A stretch of DNA of 64,000 nt from the NCBI GenBank assembly GCA_030248195.1, contig JASAND010030600.1:92460-156459 (forward strand). Reading direction: 5' to 3'. The notes beneath the pieces were generated by a model. That model was given only the letters and a program-made list of their open reading frames with translations. It was not told the DNA's origin and did no database searches. This DNA comes from Trissonchulus latispiculum. Its lineage: Eukaryota; Nematoda; Enoplea; Enoplida; Ironidae. Shown here one piece after another: positions 27,701 through 39,700 of this stretch (position 1 is its first letter; every line of letters starts with the position of its first letter). Position numbers and translations under genes: made by a program.

Positions 27701-30700
27701 GTTATGGTTTGCATGGCGTTGTCGTGAACTCTTGCTGTTGGCTTGGTGGTAAATGTGGCTCAGTCGAGGTGGTGTCGAGCTTGTCCTCAGCTAGCTGCTT
27801 CTCTTCTGAGATCTAGCTCTGTTATTTGACTTCATGAGTTTCTGATGTTTTTGATTCTTTGGGTGATCCTTGGTTGATTTATGCTTTCAACTATTAGGTC
27901 TCTGATCATGTCATTTTGGGTTGGCTCAAAATCACATTTGGCAACCTGCGCACATAGGCCGCTATGGAATGACTCACTAGGTTTTTTGCTTGAACCTAAA
28001 TATTAAACAGCGACAAGTTTCTGTTTTCGGTGATAACCATACGTGTGCTTGCGGGGATCTGGGGGGGGGGTTTCACCCCCCCATACCTGGACCTCACCCC
28101 CCCCCCCCAGAGAGGTCCCTCACCACCCCAGAATCCGGATTTTTTCCGGTTTTTGGGCAATGTCTGGTGATAACTGGATTTTCTGCTGTCATCATCCTGG
28201 TATGATTATAGTTATAGTAGTAAATGTATAGATTAAAATAAAAAAATCAAAACCTTTGAAATCAGACTATTGTCAAGTTTCAAGTTGTTAGGCGTCTTCA
28301 TTTTTTTGTGTTTCAGAGTGTATCATGTTGACGAAGCGAAATTTGACAAAGAAGAAAATTTTGACATCAAAAAAGCATTTACGGTAAGTTCAAACATAGC
28401 TTAGCGCTTATCCTTATAACAGTGAAAGTGTGCGGAAGCATACGTAACCTACGTAATAGTTACATTGATATTAGCAGTTTGTTTTTATGCATGCAAATTT
28501 TCAAAGATTGCTGCATGATTAAAAAGCGATAATTTGTTGTCACAAATAAATCTGCATGCAAACTATAGGCTGACAACAACATGTAAAAATGCAACAAGCA
28601 GCAAGAGCTAAATAATGAAATGTTAACGACTTGTTTAAAACATGGACAAGCCAGAATGAAAACTTTCTAATCGAGTATTTGCCCCACGTCTAAGAAAGTC
28701 AATCAAACGGCACAGACATAAGCGAACGTCGCCAGTTCTCATAATTCGCTCGGAAACCCTGTAAGCTGTGTTTTGATTTCAAGGCCGCATTTCAACCAAA
28801 CGGAGTCGTGTACCATTGAAACAGAACCAAAACGGGAATAGGAAAACATTGAAAATCGGCGTCAGACTGGAAAGAATGTAATAAATGAGCATCTGGGGAT
28901 TATAACCAATGCCCTAGGTTTTAAGCATGCCACTGTTACAGTGTCAGCCGTCAGCTGAACTTGTTTAGCAGACTTTATCAGTCGATCCGGTATGCCTGCT
29001 GCCATATACTGAAATGATGTGCGATGAGGGTAGAAACTGACTCATCTAGTTTAGTGTACAAAATTTTGACTACGTTCAATAGCTTCATTCACCATGACGC
29101 GGATAGTTTTATTAGTATGTCGTTAGCTGTTTGCAGATGTTTTGCTTGTATGCACATTTATCTGCTGTATGCTAATCGTAATATTGCATGCACATTAACT
29201 AGTAAACTAACCTATCCAGTCTAAAAAAATACCAGTTTCATTGATTTGACCGACTGCTTGTTTCGACACTCAGTTCTGATGTATTATCAATTTGATTTAT
29301 CAATGCTTTACTTTGAAACTTTACAAAACGGTACAGATACATTCAGACTGTACTACAGCCGAAAAGATTAGACCATGTTTAACAGATTTTGAAATCATAA
29401 TCATAAATCGTTGGTTCCCAATGGACTGAAGTTTCCGGAAGAAAGTAAAATCTTAGCTATAAAGTAATCTTAGTCCTTAATCTTTAGTTGAGTGATAGCT
29501 TAAATTTTAAATGAGTTTGGTAGAATATCTTTGGCGATCTGGATAGGTTGGTTGTTATAATCATTAATTTTGACTTGTTTTTCAGTAGTACAAAATAATT
29601 GCAAACGTACCGGCCTTTACTTCAGCCTGTACTCATTGCAACGTCCAACCTAGAAAAACTCGGAATTATTAAAGATTTACAAATGGTTTTGCTGATGGTA
29701 GTGTTTTTGATTACACCAATAATTGTTTACTATTATTTAGGAACTACACGAGCAGGATGTAAGTTAAGCACTGCCTGATTTCTTTCTCTTAATGGAGCGT
29801 TGCACTAGGGGGAGGGGCTTTTCGCGCCCTGGTTAAAATGAACTGCATAACTTTTAACGTATTGTGCGAAAGGTTCGGTGGTTTTGTGAATAATGTTTGC
29901 ATGACGGGTTTACGAGCTCATTTGCTGATTTTTCTGATATGTCACCCGCATGGATGGTTGTGGTTGTGACCAGTGACGTTAAAGTGGAAATGCTGTTTAA
30001 AATCGATATTGTGTTATGGAGCTGTATCAGATCTAGAATATTTTTGTAGATAGACAACCCGAGGTTTGTTTTAACGTCATACGATTCGTAATGTTATACA
30101 TGCCTATTGATTATTCTGAATTTTTGTTTTCTATAGAAAACGATGGATCCAATTTGCTGTATTTGCGCATCTGATTCTACATTGCTGATTGTAAGAATTG
30201 CCTACTAAAATTAAATCTACTCTACATTTTATGATTTGATAGTTTTTCATGATACAAATATGTTGCCGCAAAACTCTGTAAAGCGGAGTTCATATTCATG
30301 TATTCTACAGAATCTAGTCTCACTACAAATTGATAACAAGCTAACTATATTTCAAAATATACGTCGACCAAATAAATGCTTAAATGAATAAATGAATAAA
30401 TAATAAATGTTTAAAATAATTTTGAAACCATAGCAATTGCAGCAGCCAAGCGATAATAAAATTGCAACTTTTCCTTTTTAAAATTACCACCTTTAAATTC
30501 ACGAAATTGCAGAAATTATTATTCCTATTTTCATAAGTTCACTTTGGGCTATTTTATTAAATATTAACGTTTCGCGTGAAAACGTGAAAAACTATTGCTG
30601 GTTTCCTGGGATTGCGGAGCTGTTGAAATTCCACCTGCAAATCAGCAAACTCGTCTTTGGTTCCCGGCCTGACCACTTTTCCTTACCTTAATTGAGCATA

Positions 30701-33700
30701 CCACAGCATTGAGCGGGTAATCAGCAAAGTCTGATCATTCTCACTTAGAATGATTATACACTCAATAACTTCGGTGATCAGATAACATAACGACACAACA
30801 AACAGAGTTTGCAATCAGCACTAGACGAATTGATCATCAACAAAACAGGTTAGAAAGAAAATTTTAAAGGCTCTTTTTGTAACGTGATGGAATTGCTGTA
30901 GGTAAGTAAGAATTATAGTAAGTTCCTGCATTTTAATTATGTTGCTAATTTTTCTTTTAACTTGCTATTTGTCCTTAATTTAGGCCAGAGAGTCGGGATG
31001 GGTTCATCGTTATTCATTGCCTCAGGTTTCGATACAACAGAAGTATCATTTCACCTGTCGACCTCAGAGGATGGCTCTTAACTGTGCTGATAAGTAGGAT
31101 ACTCTTATCAGTTTTCTGAAAATTAGTAAAACAGAAAAGTCTCCACAAGTTATAAGCTTTTCTTGCTACAGCAACAACAAAATGGAATTCTGTGATATTC
31201 TTTATGCTTTGGATGCAGAATATGGAATTTAATGGAAGATTGGTTCAACCTAAGATATTTGAAAGCACCAGCACATAGCGGAACGTTAAGTGTCAACGTC
31301 ATAAGATTCTGCAGTCTTCAATTCTTAAAACATTAATCAACCTGCACAAAGAATTTATTGAAACTTTAATTACTCCAAACTATTAATTGTCGAAGGATCT
31401 AAATTTGCTAGAATTATGCTGCTGTCATGCTTAGACGAGTGGCGGCCATCAGTCAGGGCGGATGTATCAGCCTGTTCGATTTGGAGGGAACTGGTAAACC
31501 GGTGGAAGGATTTGAGCGAAAGGATATCTGGGATATTAAATGGGATGAGGTAGTAACAAGAGTACATAATAATAAGAGTATGACTAGCGTCACACTCTTG
31601 CAATGAAGGCAAAAACTATGGTAAGCGCTACCGGCTACCCCACATAAATTGACCTCCTCTTACACCGCCCCTGTATCGGTACGGGGTTCAAACGGGGGCC
31701 GCTCACTCCTTTGCATGACTGTACGTTGAAATTAACAGGAGTTCAATTTGGGGAAGAGGCACGAGCGTGCATATTCAACACATGAATGTACAAAATATAT
31801 CGCTTATATAAAATAATATATATAAATATATAATATACATATATAGCGAGTGAGCAAGAACTAAGTATCCATATAGGGGCGGTGAGAGAGGGGGTCATTT
31901 TGTGGGAGGCCGTTAGCGCGCATCGCATAGTTTTTGCCTTCACTGCTTAGAGTGTGACGCTTGTCACACTCTTATCATTATGCACTCTTGGTAGTAATAA
32001 CAAATTTGAAAAGTAGCTGTAATTACGTAGGCTGTAATTATTAAAAAACTTTTAAGCTACTGTAATTATTGGGAAAGTAGCTAATAGAACAAACCTGAGA
32101 TGTTATAATTAATTACTTGTTTAGAGCTTTAGTACCAACTTTTCATGCTGCTAATTTATAGAAGCGTATCTGTTGTGTACTCATATCTGCTAAACCTAAC
32201 AGCAATTACTTGTTTTCGTTGACAGCGAAGCTGTATTGTAGCTTTTAGCTAATGTCAAGGCTTGTTAGACTCTGTAACTGAAAATAGCTCTTTCGGTTAA
32301 GATGATTCTTCACGACGTGTGTTCTAAAAAAATGAAGAGGTTGTTCATTCAGCTCAGTTAATCCAAACATCAGAATTCTTTTTTTATGTTTAATCGACCA
32401 ATTTGTACTCATTACTCCAACCCAATTTCTGGAAGGGAAATGTAGCAAGGAAATCATCGGTTTTTATCAAATGTGTTCACAAATATAAAAATACTAGACG
32501 GATTATGCTGTACTTTGTTACAATGAACGACGATGGTTTGGATCCAAACAAAATCTTGTATGAAATCAGTGGCAGTTTTCTTATGGCTTTAGGATAGCGA
32601 AAATCTGCTGGCAATCATGGAAAAGACAAGACTATATGTTTTGCGGGGAATTGATGCAGAGGTATTGTTTAATTTGATTTTTCAGAAACGTCCACTATTA
32701 TCATTTTGTTTCGAAGTTTAGACAGATTCAAAAGTCTTTGTCGAATAGTTTTCGTCAGATTCAAAAGTCGAATAGTTTTCTTTTCGTCGTCTTTTAAAAC
32801 CGCATTCGACGAAAAGAGCGATTGTTGAACGGACCCCAACCCAATGGACTGTCTGTAGGCTGACTAATATACTAATATTAGTAAAGAAAATAACACATCC
32901 AGCTTGGAATTTTTGTGACTTCTTAGACCATGCAATTTGTGATCCACATTTTAGGAGCCCATAGTGACCAGCGGCTACATTTGTCAGTTCAAGGATTTGA
33001 CTGTTCGAACTGCTCTTCTGGATGACTTGGTGTCTTCTCCAGAACATCCTAAAAAGGATATGGTCGTTGATGTGGAGATAAAGGTTAATTTAGTTTGTTT
33101 CGAATCTGGGATAATTGATTTATATTTATTATTTTCATGGCAACTATGAAACTTGTACAAAACAACTACACATCAAAAGATGCAGCTTCCAAAAACTGCG
33201 CAAAATTAGTTTAAATCAAATGAAATGCATTAGCTTAGCCAGAACTTCTTTGTCATATTTGTGTGACAAACGTAATACAGTTAACTGTTCTTATTGGGAC
33301 GCAATATATTTCAATTCCAGTTAGAATGGTAGAGTTATTAGCCCTGCCAATCGTAAGGTACAAGAGGTTGTTTGTTCAAATCCCGATGGAGGGCCATTAG
33401 TAATTCAGGTTTTCGGTGGTGCATGGCTTTCAGTTCTTTGATTTCGTGCATATCTTTGACTTTTGTTCATGCACTGTTGTAGTCTCTACGCGATGCAAAA
33501 GTATTGCTGGAAAAAATGAGCCTACAAGAAGCGGCAAAGTTTATTGATCACAATCCTCACAACAAACTCTGGTATGTAAATATAGTAGCTAACTTGCAGG
33601 TATAACTATTAGCCCTGATAATGACGTGAGCAGGGATATTTGATCGACTGTACAATCACGATTTTCTGTGCGCTAAAAGTAAAAAAAGAAGAATATGCAG

Positions 33701-36700
33701 GGACAGTCAGATAGAGCAAGCAAACATACCATTGTCCTCTTTAGCTTTACTTTATTATGACTTTATTGAATAAATGTGATTTAGGAGTCTACTGGCAGAA
33801 GTAGCACTAAATCAGATGGACATTGAGATGGCAGAACACGCTTTTGTTCATTTGAAGGATTACGCTGGAATACAGTTTGTTAAGAAGGTCAACAACATTC
33901 AGGTAGCTTATCTCTGCACATTCGCCAAGGCATATCGTCATATCAAGGCGTCAAGAAAGTAATAATTAGATTTTTGTCCCTTTTTTGCCAAAGACAGTGT
34001 TAAATTTAGGACCACTATATTTGGCCCATCTTTGTCGATGAGTGTCTTCAGAGTGCAATTCAACTATTTTGGCAATTTAGTGATTCTATTCAGGTCACTT
34101 TGTTTTTGCTTTTCTTAGAGTGACATTCTTCGAAAGGCCGAAGTGGCAGCCTATTTCAATAGGTTTGATGAAGCTGAACAGATGTATTTAGACTCAGACC
34201 GAGCGTAAGTTCTGTCTACCAATGAACCTACGTCTTATGCCGCCACATTGAAAGAAATAAAAAAATTACTGATTCTACAATTAAGCGAAAAAGTGTGAAA
34301 TCTAGCGAACGTATGTGTTACGGTTATCAAAACTGACGCATGGGCTACAGTTGGATCTGTACTTATGCAAATCTACCTTGCTATGTTCCTACTACCTATT
34401 AGTTAACTGTCAAGTCTATCTGCCATTTACCGAAGTAATGAACATGTGAAACTTCCTTTCAGTGATTTGGCAATCGCTCTTCGCAGTAAACTGGGCGACT
34501 GGTTTAGAGTTGTACAGTTACTACAGACTACAGCCAGCGTTGATAACGATCAACTGTTGGAAAAGGCCCGGAATTCCATTGGAGAATACTATGCCAGCAG
34601 GAACAGATGGTAAAACTAAGACTTGATAGCGCAAAGTGACCACATAATGATTACTAAAGAAATGTCAATCTTAGGAAGATTCTTTGTTGTTAAATATATA
34701 GATAACTCCTAAATTGATGGATTATTTATAAACAAGTCGGCCCCAAAAGGGGCAGTATTACTTTGTAGACATTTGCTTTATTCAATTGCCAAATTGTTTT
34801 CGTTTGAAGCTCTTTAAAGCGTTAGAAACTCCAGGTTTAGTTTACAACTTCACTTGACTTGACTTCCCTCACCAGAGAGAGCAGGCCTATGCCGGGCTGA
34901 ACTTGTGATGTCCAGTCCAAGCTAGTGCCTTATCTAATTCCCTAACGCACCCACGTGCAGCTCCCAAGCTACACTGGTGTTCAAAATCTGCAATCGTTTA
35001 GATTGCTGACAGTCGAAGACTGTGCGACGGCTCTCATTTCTGCTGCTTAGGTTCTAAAACCTAATTTGCATAATTCGAATGCAAAAAACTGACCTAATCT
35101 AGCCCTGTTTTGAAGATAGGGCTTTTGAATAGAAAAATGACTTACACTGCACTAAACACACAAGTTTCCATTTTATACATTCCTGCTCCAGCAGTAATAA
35201 AAATTCTGCAAAATATTGTTGTGAAAAGGGACAACCCAATAAGTATAAGTTTTGGTTTGATTTGCTGACTTTATTTATTTAGTTGTTTAAGGCAACAGGC
35301 AGTACAGTATTACACTCAAGGAAAGAACTATGACGGCTTAGTTTCATGCTATTACGCAATGGAGGACTACAGTGGTTTGGAGAAGTTAGCAGCACAACTT
35401 CCGGATGGTCATGAACTGTTATCGGTAAAATGAATTTAGGTCAATTAATAGTTTATACAATATTCTTAGAGATATGTCAATAAGAGCTAAAGAGTCTTCA
35501 AGATTAAGGATAACTTATTGCTTGTACTTCGTCCTTTTGTGCTAACCAAAACTCCAACTTCAAGGGTTTGCATTCTTAATAACCTTACGTATGTAATTGC
35601 TTTTTTGTTTAGAGGATAGGCTTGATCTTTTCCAATGCCGGAATGTGTGACGAAGCAGTTGAAGCTTATCTTAAGGTTTACCTCTAAATTAGTTTTTACC
35701 AAATTTGAATTGGAAACAAATTCTAAAATATATGGATTAATCACACAACTTAGATGTGAGTCTGTGATAATGATGCTAATATACGTTTAATATCCAACGA
35801 GGGTAAAAACATAAGTAAAATACAAAAGTGCAATCAAGTCAAGGAAGTAATTGAAGACACCTACATTATTATAAATGCAAAAATGGGCGTTTTCTAGAGC
35901 AACAATATACATTGGCATTAATGGTGCATCTTACAAATAACGCAATATATATTTTGTCTCTGACTTGACGCTGATTTTCTTTTCTTTCCATTCTAACAAA
36001 TCGGGCTCAGTAAAGAATAATTTTAGCAAATATAGTAGTGCACTGTGATTATAGATGTTCTGTTTAAGTCAAAGTCATATTTTAGTGTGATGATGTTAAG
36101 TCCGCTTTGGATCTTTGCATTCAACTTAACCAATGGGAAAAGGCCATGTCATTGGCCAGGAAATACGAGATACCGGATGTGGAAAATCTCATGTCCAAAT
36201 ATGCCCAGGAATTGATTGCAGACCCGGAACGCCAACTAACGGCCGTTCAACTGTATCGAAAGGCGGGGCGATTTCTGGAAGCAGCAAAGCTAGTATTTAA
36301 TGTTAGTGCCACTTTTCGATAGCCTTAATCATAGTGAATATCCTTGCATGTGAAGCTCGAAAGAGATACATTTTAGTCGAACGTAGTCGTATTTTCTGCT
36401 TATACAGCTATAGAGTTACTAAGCATGCAGATAGCAAGAGAATAAAAACAACACTGTAAAGACAGGAGAAAACCACAGTTTTTATCCAAACTGAGGCAAA
36501 GAATTGGTACAATGCATCAAGCTAGGATCGGATCGGATTGTATTGACTTGCTTACTAGTTGGCCAACAACAAACACGAACAAGAGCAGCAAGCCCATAAA
36601 ATTGTATCGCTATTAGAGCATACGAGTAATGAAAATTAAATTCATAATTATCAACTGTCGGTTGGATTTGACTTTGTTAACAACGCAAACGTTACGTGTT

Positions 36701-39700
36701 TTACACGAGTTTCGTCATTCTGCAGACTACATTTTGTTACAGCTTGCTGAAGAACAACAATCTAAGGGGGCGTCTGCACTCAAACTAAAAAAGATTCATG
36801 TTCTGGGAGCGCTCTTGGTTGAGGATCATCACAAGGCAGTTAAGGAAAAGGTGGCACAGCGAGAAGCTGGAAATAAAGCATTGGAGGTAAAATACTGATC
36901 GTTATGAAGTGGATTTTTCAAGGAAATTTCAATTTATGTCTTGCAATAGGGTCTCACCAATTAATGTAAACATTAGTCGTATAGGAATGACGCATAAACT
37001 TTATGTAGAGTTTGTTAGCCTTATCTGCAACTTTTCCTCGAGTTCACCAAAATATTTTTTACAGCTTTTTGATATCTGATATTTGAGATTTTTAATATAA
37101 ATTTGATTTGGTAAGACTGTTCGAACAGAGGGCTAACAAATAGAATAGACATATCTAAACAGTTTCTTTGGTGCTGTTGTTGGATTAGACTTTCTAAACA
37201 ATGTAAACTGTTACTTTACTTTTACAATCTTTTACATGCATAAAACAAATCCGAATCCTAGCGAACCATGTGATACTGTTATTTTGGGTAAAATAATTCT
37301 TTTAGGCTCATGCAGCCTTGACTAGTCTATTGGATGAAGAGAGCTCTTCTATGGTTGATACGAGATTGATGGATAATGCTTGGAGAGGTGCTGAGGCGTA
37401 CCACTTTCATCTTATGGCTCAACGGCAGCTTTATGAAGGCAAGAACCGAATTAACCCAGTAAAATTTAAAGCGTCAGTTAGGCAGCTATAAATCATAGTT
37501 AGCACCTATACGCCAATTGTAACCGTCTGTTTAACTAGTTGATTACCAGGGAAAGGTTCGAATCTAACGACACCGTTCTTCAAACTAGGCAAAACTATCC
37601 AAACCCCAAGCGGTTTAATGTGCCCAGTGCCAATAGTTTACAGAAACACCTTTAATGCTAAACACAGAAACCAGGAATCGAACCTTTGACAGCCACTCAA
37701 AATTGAGTGAACCTTTTTACTGCAATTTTTTAATCTGCAATCATGAAATGACATCTTAACAGACGCTCAAACAAACTTGCAGTCAAGACAGCAGATATCG
37801 AATAATAAAAATTGAGCATTATAAAGTTCATTAAGGCTATATATATTGAAAGCTGACAGTGCTAATCTCCGCCAGGGAGGTCAGTATAACATGTTTATAA
37901 ACTAATCCATTAAGAAAATAAATAAATGATCAGCAGTCATACGTCGGCTATGATGAAAAGTAAATAAATACGCAATTAAATGTAAAAATATTAGCATAAA
38001 TAGGTTAACTAACTAAGCAACGACAACAGTTAACAATTCAGCCGTTCCAAAAAAAATGGTAATCTGTATATAAATAGATAAAGTGATCAGTCAATGCTAC
38101 CAAATGGTTCAGGAAAGTAGGTCCACAGGCTCCACGGGAGGTTTTTGTAAATTTGCAGTGTTTCGGAAGCTTAAATTGTCTTTGCCATCTCGATACAGAG
38201 CTTCAGCGTAGGTCATTGAAAATAGCTTGGGAGATGTTTCCCATCAGCCACACTATATTTGCCAATTTCGAGATCTGGTATAGGAACAGTTCCGCCAGAG
38301 TTCGCCGGATAGGCGAATGGCACAGTCACTGGAGCCGGAAAGCCGATCCGGCATATAAAAGCACAATGCAAATCTGCTGATCTGATATAGTACCCGACGC
38401 CAGATAGCCAAAGTCAGCACACGGTTGGAACTGGGTACCATGGACCTTATATGAGATGCACGAAGTGCCCGGAGCAACATGACGTGCAGCTGATCTACTG
38501 AGCGTGGCTTCGCCAGCAAGCAAACTGGCTATGTTTGACCACCTGACAAATTTACTGCGCCCAGATTGCAGGGTAGTGAGTTCTGAAACATTGCTTGCCA
38601 GGCGGAAATTTTAGAGACTGAAAAGGAAACGGCACTACGCTTCAGCCAAAAGTTGAGACAAGCTTAATTTGTCAGAACGCTTTAGCGCGTTTGTCTTGAA
38701 GGCTCAGCTCGAAAACTGCAAAGCTCAAAATTTAACATTCGATGGAAGCTAAATTGTAGACATGGGCACGGGTAGTCGGATACCCGAAAATTTTAGGGTA
38801 CCCGGGTCCCGCTTGGGCTACCCGATATCCAGTTGAAATCGTAAAAAGCCGGATGCCCGGTTAACGCTGGATTAGGCAGAGTGAAAAGTTTTGAATCAGA
38901 AAATTTTTAACCACCGCAAATGCTCTAGGTTATATAAAATTAGCTATAGACTTTACAACTGAAAAACGAAGTATTGTTGTTTGAGACAAGATTTTGTCTC
39001 AGATGTTGTTTGAAGTAAGACTTTGTGTGTGCAGACGGATTTAGATACATCATTGTCGAACGGTCGGCTTACATGTTGCAGGAACTGACAAAAATGTGGA
39101 TATTTGGTTTTTGATCACCATCAGGTTTTTGATCTCAAAATCTTTAATATTGAAAATTGAAAAAATTGGTATAAGAGCAAAGTAATGCAGTTTGCCGATT
39201 TTTTTCGATTGAATATGCTTGTGGAAAACTTCAAGGAACTCTATGAGACTTATTCGCTAAAAATCAAAAATTTTCACTCAAAAATTCCGGGATTGTTTCT
39301 GCCTACTCAAGAACACTGAAGTATTGTGTTCTTAAACTTTTAGACATTTTTATTACTTTAGCGAAAGTTATCATCCAAAATACGGGAAACAATACCACCA
39401 CGTTGTAAAATGCCTTTGAAACCGCCTATAAAAATTCCTAATGGCAATCTATCCAATCCAAGCTCACTTTGAATAAAGACCCCTGAAAACGGTAAACTTT
39501 TAAAATAGCAGGCCACCCTGAAAATTGGGGTAAAAATTTATCGGGGTGCCCAAGCAGTGCTGCAATTACCTGACATAGGGCTTCGGGTGGTGCCATGTAC
39601 CCGTGTCCGAGCTTTTGGATCCGTGCCCATGTGAGTTCGGTGACTACCTCAGCACCAACTTTGTCAGTACGTCTACGTTATAGACTATTAATATTCATTA

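Larger units (their letters stand above)
21102..28316. other. WDR35 intron upstream of the SLC22 start: no intact gene
   Basis: Holds the SLC22 promoter side, the 199-bp MITE, the G-rich repeat, the GGAC tandem, the gag remnant and the ACCATACGTG repeat, all listed separately. Other frames of 60-90 codons have no recognisable content. Confidence 0.55.
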
